From Leptodontidium sp. MPI-SDFR-AT-0119 (lineage: Eukaryota; Ascomycota; Leotiomycetes; Helotiales; Leptodontidiaceae): DNA of 64,000 nt. The notes below the pieces were generated by a model. The model made no database searches, was not told the DNA's origin, and saw only the letters and a program-made list of their open reading frames with translations. This document shows positions 11,563 to 20,406 of the stretch, piece after piece; within the stretch, counting starts at the first letter, position 1; every line of letters starts with the position of its first letter. The position numbers and the translations under genes are program-made. Location: assembly GCA_020726505.1 (NCBI GenBank), contig JAHLEZ010000022.1:744001-808000 (forward strand), read 5' to 3'.

Positions 11563-12077
11563 GAAATAATGTAAAAGCAGCATTGCCAAGCATCTGATTT
11601 ACATGGGTCTGCGCTCAGACAGCAAATGGGAGATTATTACCCTTGATACGAAGTATGCTGCATTACTTCGTATACCGGATTCATATAAAATGTGGCGTTC
11701 TTCTAGAATTTTCCATTAGTAGCCACCAGCTTACTGCCAGTTCCCAGACCATCGAACCAGGCAACTACGAGTTCTAACTGCGAGATGCGCCCTCAGTGAT
11801 GCATCGAAAACCATGTATGCTGCCTCGCTCGAATGGTCCGGACAGCCGCCATTAGGCTAGTCTCTGCAGTGGCTGGCCACGACTGGCTGGTCTGGCGCAC
11901 TCGTACGATAGCGCACAACGACACTATGCCGCGAGGCTACCGTCCAGCTGAGCTGTATGAACACAACGTCGACCCGAACAGTACTCCCCCTCTTAACAAA
12001 TGCATACAAATCGACCCTGCGACATCTATTCGCTAACATTTTGTCGTTTAGAGATCCTCTTAGATCCTGTCTGAATC

Positions 12078-13772
12078 ATGCGCCTACTACAATCTAACGA
12101 CGAAGGCGAGTTCAGCCTTACCAAGGACCTCTTTGGCGACGATATTCCTGACTATGCTATACTTTCACATACATGGGGGGCGGATACAGAAGAGGTCACA
12201 TACAGAGATATGACAGAGGGCACTGGGAAGAACAAGATTGGATACGAGAAGATTCGATTCTGCGGAGAACAGGCCAGACGCGATCGGTTGGGATACTTCT
12301 GGGTGGACACCTGTTGCATCGACAAAACCAACAGTGTCGAGCTTCAAGAGGCTATAAATTCTATGTTTCGATGGTACCAAGAGGCAGAAGTCTGTTATGT
12401 ATATCTATCGGACGTTCATCTGGAAGTCAACGATGATCTTGGGAAGCTCGTTATCCGGGAAAGCACATGGTTCAAACGAGGCTGGACGCTTCAAGAGCTT
12501 CTCGCGCCCCACAAGGTGATGTTCTACGACTCCAATTGGCGACTAATCGGGGACAAGGAATCGTGCTGTCCCATCATATCCTCCATCACGGGCATCGGAG
12601 TCAAGTGCATACTTAATTCTTCGGAGATCAGGCGCGAAATGTATTTCACTCGTATATCATGGGTCGAGGACAGACAGACAACTAAGGCGGAAGATATTGC
12701 ATACTGCTTGATGGGCATACTTGATGTCCATATGCCTCTGCAATATGGAGAAGGGGAGTTCAAGGCTTTTGGGCGACTGCAGCATGAGCTGGTCAAACGA
12801 ACATCATCGAGTTCCCTATTGGCATGGGGGCTAAGCTTTAAGAACTGCATTTCAACCGGGCCGGATTTGTGGAGCATTTTCCCACGGTCCATCAAACGAC
12901 AAGATATCCTGGCGGAATCTCCGAAGCGTTTTTCACATCAGCTTGTCTTGGAATCCATCGCCACTCAGAGGGACCGCAGCAAGGCCTGGGTTCACACAAA
13001 TCGCGGGATCAAAGTCGAGCTGATGCTTGTCGAGAAAGCAGACTGGTACATCATCGAGGATGAAGAAGGCACCCCACAAAGACATGATCTCGCAATTGCC
13101 GTTTTGCCCTTCACGCGTCCCGGGAACTCGTTTGAATGCGCTGGGGTGCTCTTATCAGGGAACTCGCTGGAGCGTGCCTACAACCGCATCTCTTGTCCGA
13201 AAGGATACCCATCAGTGATGGTACCTGCACGATTAGTGTCCCAAGCGAAGCCCTCGAAGGTTTACCTGACGGACCTACCATCATATCGCGAGGTGCTGCC
13301 CCCGGCCATAAGGGATAAGCTTGTCTTGGTTGATGCGATTGGTTTTCAGGTTCATGCTGTTAAATTACACAGATGCGATTGGAGACCAACTGACAATTCA
13401 CTTATGCTTCATCCAGACGTATCATATGACACCCAACAATCAGTCTTACGGTTTTTGGACACTGCAGATATGCGGTCTTACTTCGACTTGCGTATCTCAA
13501 ACTCTTTTATTGTATCAGAGAGCAGTGAAGGTAATATTGAGAAATCTGACCACTGGCGATCTCGGAGGCTGGTTCTGGAGGTTTGTGATGAGTACCAGGG
13601 ATCCCTCGTGCGGGGTTCATTATCTGAGTCACGAGGTCAAGCTATAGAACCTTCGAGTGCCACAATATCTGTGGGGGCTAAGATGGTCAAGATTAGTTTG
13701 GAAGTGAATGAGAGCCTGATGTGGCTATTATATACTGTAACAATTTCGACTACACGCGGTGCGGACTTTTAG
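12078..13772 (+). CDS. HET-domain protein (heterokaryon incompatibility family)
   Basis: A single uninterrupted 564-residue frame starts with MRLLQ, the usual opening of this family. The HET domain spans about residues 20-180, with AILSHTWG (about 27-34), WVDTCCIDK, INSMFRWYQEAEVCYVYLSD, a WFKRGWTLQELLAP block and later the AYCLMGILDV and LQYGEGE segments. HET domains are TIR-like effector modules that trigger regulated cell death on non-self fusion, or act in related immune-like signalling. The C-terminal 300 residues match no domain I know. The gene lies inside a TIR transposon, between a dead Tc1-type transposase and a MITE that starts 50 bases after its stop. It shows none of the RIP-like decay of its neighbours, so it is either recent cargo or under selection. 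Function is assigned from the family only. Confidence 0.88.
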   Translation: MRLLQSNDEGEFSLTKDLFGDDIPDYAILSHTWGADTEEVTYRDMTEGTGKNKIGYEKIRFCGEQARRDRLGYFWVDTCCIDKTNSVELQEAINSMFRWYQEAEVCYVYLSDVHLEVNDDLGKLVIRESTWFKRGWTLQELLAPHKVMFYDSNWRLIGDKESCCPIISSITGIGVKCILNSSEIRREMYFTRISWVEDRQTTKAEDIAYCLMGILDVHMPLQYGEGEFKAFGRLQHELVKRTSSSSLLAWGLSFKNCISTGPDLWSIFPRSIKRQDILAESPKRFSHQLVLESIATQRDRSKAWVHTNRGIKVELMLVEKADWYIIEDEEGTPQRHDLAIAVLPFTRPGNSFECAGVLLSGNSLERAYNRISCPKGYPSVMVPARLVSQAKPSKVYLTDLPSYREVLPPAIRDKLVLVDAIGFQVHAVKLHRCDWRPTDNSLMLHPDVSYDTQQSVLRFLDTADMRSYFDLRISNSFIVSESSEGNIEKSDHWRSRRLVLEVCDEYQGSLVRGSLSESRGQAIEPSSATISVGAKMVKISLEVNESLMWLLYTVTISTTRGADF

Positions 13773-13821
13773 TCGCTTGGACCAAATACGGCAGCTGGTG
13801 CAGGTATTGAAGCCATTACTA

Positions 13822-14029
13822 CGGAGGTACAGCGGTTAAGTGTGGTATGTGGGTCTGCAGAGAGCCCCTACTAGAGTCTTGCTAGAATCATGCTCTTTTC
13901 TTCTTGAGGCAACTTGTTTGTTGACATGGCCCGTGAGCTGTGTCCGTAACAACCCGATCAAGTCAAGAGCCGCCTCTGTGGAAAATCCCCCTGCAGACCC
14001 ACATACCACACTAAACCGCTGTACCTCCG
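13822..14029. mobile_element. MITE, 208 bp, 39-bp inverted repeats, TA duplication
   Basis: CGGAGGT at 13,822 and its inverse ending at 14,029 open a 39-bp terminal inverted repeat with one mismatch (13,822-13,860 against 13,991-14,029). TA flanks both sides (13,820-13,821 and 14,030-14,031). The 130-bp core has no coding potential. Size, ends and TA duplication fit a non-autonomous Tc1/mariner or Fot1-type element. It lies 50 bases behind the HET stop codon and may supply its 3' end. Confidence 0.88.
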
Positions 14030-14041
14030 TAAGGCTTCTTG

Positions 14042-14459
14042 GTTGATATTACCGCGTAAATATTAAAAGACGTGCGGGGCTGTTTTGCACTAAACCAAAA
14101 TTGTCAGCCGAGGTATTGATCCGCGTAACAACCTAACTTGAATTTGCCCGCCACAGTAGCCATAAGGCTAATAGCGATTTCCTGTATAGTGGTAATGTCT
14201 TAGATTCGAATAAGACTCCTTTAGAAGTATTATGGATAGTATAGGCTTGGTGGTGGAGCTATAGTGGAGGAACACGATTATGCTATAAAATGAGACCCTT
14301 TGCAAATCAAGCGTGAGGGCGACGATATAAATGCGATTTTCTAGTAGAAGGGGTTTAGGGTGTCTGGGAGTGGCTATGGAACATAACTTATAAAGATTTA
14401 TAGGAGATAATAAGGTGTGCACAGATTTTAAGATACTTCAAGTCAAAGTACCTATCATT
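14042..14459. other. AT-rich right arm of the TIR element
   Basis: No intact gene. A minus-strand frame (14,422-14,168) is open for 84 codons without a recognisable domain. Its position next to the right inverted repeat would suit the N-terminus of a minus-strand transposase whose C-terminus is the fragment at 1,946-2,118, but this is only suggested by placement. Confidence 0.3.
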
Positions 14460-14501
14460 TTTTTCGGCACACCGGTTTTTTCGGCACCCAGGGATGCACG
14501 T
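14460..14501 (-). repeat. Right terminal inverted repeat of the TIR element
   Basis: Inverse of 1,904-1,945 with four mismatches. It also carries the doubled GTGCCGAAAAAA motif and ends in ACGT before the TA duplication. Confidence 0.85.
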
Positions 14502-14503
14502 TA

Positions 14504-14938
14504 TAGTGTTTACACTAATATCTATTGTTGGTTGTACTAAGCAATTGTTTTTTAATCTACAAATACTCCGAATATAAGATGGAAATAGTTACTTTTCATA
14601 GTTAAGACGATTTCCGTATATAACTTGTGGAGTCACTAATAGAGAGTGGAAAGGATATACCGGGCTCTCGTAAGAGACGTGTTTTAGGGCTATCTGGAGA
14701 CGCTTTTGAAGTGCCTATTCATTAACACTCCTTAGTCAAAATGCATATAAGAGCAGACTACGTAGTATATAAAGGAGGACGATTCTTTGATCGCCCCCGT
14801 AAAAGAGTAACTCTAGCTAAAAGAGCCGCTAATATAGGCCAACTAAGCAAAAGGACGTCTTCTACTTTTGGGTATAAAGAGTGTGAGATCCACCTTTGTA
14901 AATTAACAAATTGCTTTATAGTCTTTCATAGAAAATAA
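14504..14938 (+). pseudogene. piggyBac-like transposase, C-terminal part (decayed)
   Basis: Starting in the phase left by the 5' part at 1,901, the frame reads DDFRI, LVESLIESGKDIPGSRKRR and then, from 14,741, YKGGRFFDRPRKRVTL and ECEIHLCKLTNCFIVFH. The last block is the Cys-rich zinc-binding tail (C, C, C, H spacing) typical of piggyBac-type transposases. Several TAA/TAG stops interrupt the first half. The matching phase across the inserted 12.6 kb shows both parts were once one gene. Confidence 0.75.
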
Positions 14939-15008
14939 TACGATTTGGCTGTAAATAGAGGCTTTTTTAATGACTGGCCCTAACTTTTGGTGTTCCTCGC
15001 TTAATTAG

Positions 15009-16111
15009 GGGCCCGCTTCAGCGCACCCTACAGGCTCTTCAGGAGGGTGTTTCTGGTGGCAGTCAAGGGGATACATGCGTTTTTCATTGGCATGTTGGCG
15101 CTGAAGTATCGCACGCCTGACGGGAATAGGGTGATTTGGCCGAATCAATTTACGTGGCTGCTTGAGCAGAGACTCATCAATTGGAACGATCATCCGTCTT
15201 GGGGATTATCTGTGGAGGTTATATCCGATAAGAGTAACGCGGATGGTACCGTGAAGCTAGCGGCGCTCATCCAAGTATCGTGGTTCCTCGCGCAGTGTAT
15301 CATGCGAACGGCGCACCACCTGCCACTTTCACAATTGGAATCTATGACGATCAGCTATGTACCGCTTTTCGCCGTCACGTATTTCCTGTGGTGGGTGAAG
15401 CCAAAGGATATCATGACTCCTTCGATTGTGGAACTTCCAGCTATGACGCCGGAGCAGAGAACGAAGTTTGAAGATATGGCTGTGAGCAGTGAATTTGACA
15501 ACGAGGGACTGAATGGACAAGACTCGCTTTGGAATGTCTGGCACCTCACGCCACGCATCTTTGAGAAGGAAGCCGAAGACAAGAGGAGGCAGGAAGCGCA
15601 GGAGAAGGCAGTGCAGGAAGCAGAACAAAGGGCGAAGGCACGGGCAGAGAAAACTTCGCAAGTCGGGGAGCGAGAGGTTTTTGCCACAAGTGACTACGAT
15701 GAAGAGGCCAGCATTGGTCTCGTGGACCTCGGACCCAAGGAGATTGTGGTTTCCTATTGGGATCCAGATCTTTATCGGTCCAGAATTTGGCCAGTCACTT
15801 GCCTCATGGGCTCCTCGTTTGGTGCTCTCCATCTCATCTCCTGGCATTCGACATTTCCATCACTTGTTGAAGAGTGGCTGTGGCGAGGAGTTGCGCTGAC
15901 CTCAATCGTTACCCTGCTCATCTTCATGCATTTCGAAAAAGTCGTTTTCAGATGGGATGGTCCAATTACGCTGGTCAGCCTCTCAACACCAGTCCTGTAT
16001 CTCGCCAGTCGTATTGTCATGACTGGTGGAGTTATTGCTGCATTTCGAGCTTCTGATCTCGAAATATATGACACATATGTAGTTTCCAATTATTGGATTC
16101 ATGCGTTTTGA
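15009..16111 (+). pseudogene. 3' exon of the split fungal membrane protein gene
   Basis: There is no ATG at the front: the frame opens after a stop at 15,002-15,004, and the sequence just before is a textbook splice acceptor (CTAAC branch site, then TTAG at 15,005-15,008). The exon then codes for over 360 residues. These include about six hydrophobic segments (for example VSWFLAQCIMRT, YVPLFAVTYFLWWVKP, and GALHLISWHSTFPS followed by EEWLWR), an acidic and basic linker rich in Glu, Ala and Lys, and a C-terminal tail ending in YWIHAF. Family members known to me carry the GWV..GRGT N-terminus found here at 91-490. The coding sequence is intact, so the gene may have been broken recently, or a 14-kb intron might still be spliced. 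Confidence 0.65.
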
Positions 16112-16437
16112 GAGGGAGAGCCGGTTTGGCACCCAGAAGTTAAAGTGTCGGCGGCTTGGGCGTTCGGGGAATACGGGCCGGAGTGAAGATACTCCTTTAC
16201 CAGCAGCAACGACGAAACCAGCAGAGGAACAACACAGCGTCTAAGTTTGGAACATGTTTTTATAATGTATATGTAAAATCGCGAGACTTATTGAAAGCAT
16301 TAGGTAACAGCAAAATGGGATAATTGCGTTACATTGATGGCAAATAAATTGGACACAGGAAATGTTCTTGGCAGCAGATTCCCTCATTGAAACTGGTGGT
16401 ATGATGACAGAGATAATCCATTTAGCGAAATACACGC
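16112..16437. other. Intergenic, convergent 3' ends
   Basis: Lies between the end of the membrane protein exon and the stop of the minus-strand hydrolase. No gene or repeat seen. Confidence 0.5.
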
Positions 16438-17640
16438 CTAAAGCCCCTCTTCTGAATCAAACATGCGCATGACAGCCATAGTGATCACTGGATACGCCAT
16501 GATGACGTCGTGCAGGCCAGTCTGCAATATTTCTTCTCTAATGACACCGACTTCGGTTCGCCATTCCATGACGGACCCAGCAGCCCCAAGGTCAACCTTG
16601 GTCTTACACTTCTTGTCTTCCAAGTCCTCATAGCTGATCCCTCCAGACACTGTTGCGTTGACCGCATGCCAAAATAGAATTTGAGAATGGTGGAACGGGA
16701 TGTCCCAGTCATCTTCGGCGTGGATCAAGGTGAGCCTGTACTGTTTCCCATTTCCCTCATTGGCTCTGATGTAGCCTGCGATGCGATCCTTGCTCAACCA
16801 CTTGTCGCGGATCAAAGTACGCATGTAGGCGAATGCAGTAGGGAATCTAGCAAGGGGAGACAAGAGAGGGATAGTACCTGCTATCTTGTAGGTGGAAACA
16901 AGGGTCGCAGAATCGACGAGAGGCGCAATAAGTACAGTGCCTGCAAAAACAATAGGCGGCAATTGGAGTGCAAAATGCTCTGATATGGCGAGGGTAACGG
17001 CAGTGCCCATAGACTGGCCAAAGACAATAATTCGATTGGGGGGAATGCCTGCGACATGGGTGGCCCACTCGACCACCGCGAGAGCATCAAGGAGCCCTTG
17101 CTCGGATGGGGTTCCCGTACTGCGACCAAATCCTCGATAATCAAATGTCAACACATGAATCTTGTCTGGATGTCCCTCCGAAAGTGCGCGATAGTTTGGA
17201 GTTCTGTAGCCTGATCCAACAGTACCTCCTGCACCATGGAAATGGATTACCAACCGGGCTTCAGGATCATCCCGCAAGAGTTTGAAAGAAAGGCGGCTTG
17301 TGATATCCAGGATGAACCCGGAAAGCTCTGCAATCAGGGCCTCTTCGTGCTTTCGATATAGTCCTACAGGAATGATATGCCACGCATAGAGCGCTTCTCC
17401 GTCTGATGTTGGGATGTTGAAGGGCGACACCTGATTACGCAAGAATCCAAAGAGTTCGGGGACATTCAGATCCTTGAACCAGGTCATCTGAATCCCATGC
17501 AGGTAGACCGCATGGCTCTGGCAGAATGGGGTCGATAGAAGTCCCAGCAGTGTGGCATAGAGACCGATAACTACTGCAGCAGAGATCGAGACATATTTCA
17601 AAATTGTGGTGACCATATTTCTTGCATTTCCTTGTGGCAA
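16438..17640 (-). CDS. Alpha/beta hydrolase, membrane-anchored (ABHD12-like)
   Basis: A 400-residue intronless gene. One transmembrane segment (about residues 12-35) precedes an alpha/beta-hydrolase fold. The parts visible are HFHGAGG (oxyanion region, about 133-139), the nucleophile elbow GQSMG with Ser-210, an acid in the AEDDWD segment (about 308-313) and His-377 in GLHDVI. The layout and the N-terminal anchor resemble the ABHD12/BEM46 group of lipid or lysophospholipid hydrolases, so a membrane lipid ester is the likely substrate, but this is inference. ATG 17,640 starts the frame; a second Met at residue 9 is possible. It is transcribed in the same direction as the lactonase behind it, with 548 bp between. 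Confidence 0.85.
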   Translation of the reverse strand: MPQGNARNMVTTILKYVSISAAVVIGLYATLLGLLSTPFCQSHAVYLHGIQMTWFKDLNVPELFGFLRNQVSPFNIPTSDGEALYAWHIIPVGLYRKHEEALIAELSGFILDITSRLSFKLLRDDPEARLVIHFHGAGGTVGSGYRTPNYRALSEGHPDKIHVLTFDYRGFGRSTGTPSEQGLLDALAVVEWATHVAGIPPNRIIVFGQSMGTAVTLAISEHFALQLPPIVFAGTVLIAPLVDSATLVSTYKIAGTIPLLSPLARFPTAFAYMRTLIRDKWLSKDRIAGYIRANEGNGKQYRLTLIHAEDDWDIPFHHSQILFWHAVNATVSGGISYEDLEDKKCKTKVDLGAAGSVMEWRTEVGVIREEILQTGLHDVIMAYPVITMAVMRMFDSEEGL

Positions 17641-18188
17641 TGTCTCTCGCGCACTTAGTGTTGAAGTATGTTGTTGAATTGTCGGGGAAGTTGTCAGGCA
17701 TGTTAAGGAGGGAAGAGGATGATCGATCTACAGACCTGTCAGTAAATGGCACATTCCATAATAGAAGGGGCAAACAGCAGAACATACGTATGGTTTAAAG
17801 GCTCAAATAAATCTGCAGGACTTGTTAGCATTTTGCGGTTGAATGTTGAGAGTTTGAGAAGACGATGGAGGTTCGATATTAGCGCCGGCTGAACCGCGCT
17901 AGTCCACTATTGGCTATCGCCAAATGCAAGGCTGATTCCCTCAAACATCCCACTGCAAATATTTCACGTTCCTCTGTGAACTCCGCTGCAATGGACAAGC
18001 ACAACACCTCCTCACAGCGGATCATCAACTGGGCGAGATACTTGACTGATGATTGTCAAAAAACAATGCTCATTTGCGACACACGACGCACGGAGCACGA
18101 AGCTTTTGGTTCTGGTCTTGAGACTGCGTCAAAATTACAAAGTATTGATGAGTCCACAATGGCCAGGTATAAAGTACTTCCAGCATTA
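17641..18188. other. Intergenic promoter region of the hydrolase
   Basis: Short open stretches only (for example 17,910-18,203 +) with no known domain. It holds the 5' region of the hydrolase and the 3' end of the lactonase gene. Confidence 0.5.
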
Positions 18189-19395
18189 CTATTCATCCCA
18201 TAACACGCTGCTCAAGCCATCATCATTCTCTGCGTTGCCTGTTACACCAACCCTCAAACTGGCCACCTGCGGTCCAAGTTTCCCTGTCACAGGATCTCTC
18301 TTCACCACGACCACATTCGCTGTTGTCTGGTCTCCAATCACCATCAAATCTCCCGCATTGTTGATCGAAAACGTTCGTGGATAGGTACCTCCAGATGAGA
18401 TGATGTCCACGAAAGTCATCACCCCAGTAGCGCTCAACGAAAACGTAGCAATTGAGTCGTTTAGCAAGAAAGATAAGTCCCTTCGATTCGATACGTACAG
18501 GAAATTATCCTTCACGTGGACTTCTCCGATCTTGGTTCCTGATGGTGCGGTTTTATTGCCAGGCAGACTTGTCAAGGACTGTGTCCTAGTCAAAGTGAGG
18601 CATCCAGATGCAGGATATGAGACGGCGAATGCATGCACGGTGTTTGCAAGCTCGTTTCCCACATACAAGACATCTTTGCCCCAGAAGACGCCATGTCGAG
18701 GACCAGTTCCTCCAGGTTCGATGTAACTCGGGCAGTCGGTCAGCTTTCCTGAGGGGCTGTCGATTTTGTAGATGCGGATTTGGTCTGCGCCGAGATCTGG
18801 AGCCAGAAGGAAAGCGCCCGTCGGATCTGGGAAGACATGATGTGGGTGCGGTGCGTCTTGCCTTGATGGAATTGGCCCTTTTCCATTCATGGTGTACTTG
18901 AGCGTTTGAAGCGTCTTCGAGGATGAAGATAGCGGCAGTTTCAATGTTGAAATTGTGGAAGTTTGACTATCGGTCAATCCCGTCAGTAAGTACAATTGAT
19001 TAAGAAATAATTACCTACTAATGTGCCGTTGCTATGTACCCAGATCCATACACGACATTCGCAACTCCTCCAAGCGGCAATCCAGTTGCCTTTCCTAGCA
19101 GAGTGAATCGCCCATTGGTTGCAGCAGAGACTGCAAAACTGGAAGCACTTCCAAAGCCAGTCTCGTCAGGCATATAAATCGTTCTGCTTGACGGGTCCCA
19201 TGTCATCCAGCTTGGCTGTCCACCAATAGATAACGAACTGTTCAATGCCAGAGAGTATGCGCCATTGCTCGTTGAAGTCAACGTCAAGCTGTTTATCGTG
19301 CCACTGTAATGTGCAGCAAAAATGTTGGCACCAGCAGCAACATCCAGCAAGGCTGGTAGAATCCCAAACAGGGAATGAAATGGGGCCATATTCAC
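18189..19395 (-). CDS. Secreted lactonase, seven-bladed beta-propeller (6-phosphogluconolactonase-like)
   Basis: Two exons, 19,395-19,019 and 18,966-18,189, give 384 residues. The 52-nt intron (18,967-19,018) starts GTAGGT, has a CTGAC branch site and ends TAG; it restores the family motif AHY before STISTLKLPL. A hydrophobic N-terminus (LFGILPALLDVAAG) looks like a signal peptide. Family hallmarks are QDAPHPHHVFPDPTG, DLGADQIRIY, GPRHGVFW and an NEL segment, as in the bacterial Pgl and fungal cycloisomerase-like propellers. Such enzymes open sugar lactones, or cyclise muconates in some branches. It is transcribed away from the FAD carbohydrate oxidase at 20,407, whose product would be a lactone, which favours a secreted sugar lactonase here. 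Confidence 0.85.
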
Positions 19396-20406
19396 GAGAG
19401 GATGAGTTGTCCTAGAAGTTCTGGCCGCACCTGTCGTGATTTTGCATTCAAGGGAGCGCGGTCATATACCACGCAGGAATTTCTGCAGTTGAGAACTACA
19501 CTCTCCCACATGATTCAAATCTGTCCGCTTGGGGTAAACAACCCCAGAAACGGGGATAAATTACTCCAAGATCCGTCTACGGAGGTGTGATTGCAGGCTC
19601 AAAAGGAATCTCCTAGTGCGCTGTTTCCGTTTCGAGTTTATCACTTCCCCCAAGCTTCCGTTTCACGATTCCGAGAACTATGCACGCGGACAAGAGAACA
19701 CACATGATCTTAAGAATGTATCCTCGCAAATGCTTGGGTATCATTCGGAATGAGTTTGCCGTTTTAGCCACAGGCATTAGGCGATACGGAAGTACTTCAC
19801 CAACAGGCATGCTGGGGTAAATTCTGGGTAAATAGTGCCCAACGCCTATGTGCATGGATCTTGATTTCAGTGTACCTTTCGAAAGCTTATTTTAGATAAG
19901 CCCTTTTGCGCGGGTCAATCAGAAGCTTTGTCTGTGGTACAGTGATCTAATCATATCGCTTGGTATCACTTGATATTGCTTCATGTTGGCAGGCTGTATT
20001 CGCCGCTGTTCATTAGCCATCTTCTGCCTCGGACCGTAACGTGCCTGATATTGTTCACGGGGCCATGAGAAGGATTGGGGATAGTTTAGGCAGAGCTCTC
20101 CGCTCGGAATTGTGGCTTTGGGTATGTCGCCGGCAATGTAAGACAGTAGCTGCCATCGTCAGTTCTACAATTTCCATTCCGTGTGTTCTGTTGTCAGACG
20201 GAGCGAGCATTTCTATTTCTCGTCAGTTTTTCTGCGCGTGCTATATTGTTCGTCTTGCCTAATACGTGAGCAACATCGAGCACAATACCGTGTGGTAGGT
20301 GAGTCCGTGTTTCTGCCCTGGTATTCAAGGACGATATTTCCTCCAGGAATATCCCAAGAAAGTCTAGGTTTCAAGCGTCTACTTGGCTTACATCCAACTC
20401 ACCAAA
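19396..20406. promoter_or_regulatory. Shared divergent promoter of lactonase and carbohydrate oxidase
   Basis: About 1.0 kb between two divergent starts. A minus-strand frame at 19,855-19,613 could encode 80 residues with one hydrophobic segment (MCVLLSACIVLGIV), but nothing else supports it. No repeat or RNA gene seen. Confidence 0.4.

Larger units (their letters stand above)
1904..14501. mobile_element. 12.6-kb TIR element with TA target duplication, carrying a HET gene and nested transposons
   Basis: A 42-bp terminal inverted repeat, matching at 38 of 42 positions, bounds this interval; it begins ACGT on both sides and is flanked by TA (1,902-1,903 and 14,502-14,503). Removing the interval plus one TA rejoins the piggyBac-like transposase in the same reading frame, so this was one insertion event. 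Inside are an LTR retrotransposon (7,457 bp), a Tc1-type transposase remnant, an intact HET gene and a MITE. Without the LTR element the unit is about 5.1 kb. The TA duplication and ACGT ends suit a Tc1/mariner or Fot1/pogo-type element. Its own transposase is not clearly identified: the Tc1-type remnant may belong to it or may be another insertion. Confidence 0.7.
538..14966 (+). mobile_element. piggyBac-like DNA transposon, TTAA-flanked, swollen by nested insertions
   Basis: Both edges carry the piggyBac target tetranucleotide: TTAA at 534-537 and at 14,967-14,970. The first element bases (TAAAGCCACTTTTAAT) and the reverse complement of the last ones (AAAAGCCTCTATTTAC) form a short imperfect terminal inverted repeat. 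The element encodes a piggyBac-type transposase (DDE_Tnp_1_7) on the + strand in two pieces, 586-1,901 and 14,504-14,938. Without the later insertion at 1,904-14,501 it would be about 1.8 kb. Joining the flanks at one TTAA gives an uninterrupted intron-like sequence ending in a branch site (CTAAC) and TTAG acceptor just before the 3' exon at 15,009. Confidence 0.75.

Noticed and set aside
15329..16089. Long minus-strand frames opposite the membrane protein exon
   Set aside because: They are shadows of the sense frame, whose hydrophobic pattern and family motifs are clear.
19613..19855. An 80-codon frame with one hydrophobic segment between lactonase and oxidase
   Set aside because: No homology, no convincing start context, and it lies in a shared promoter. 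Mentioned only as a possibility.
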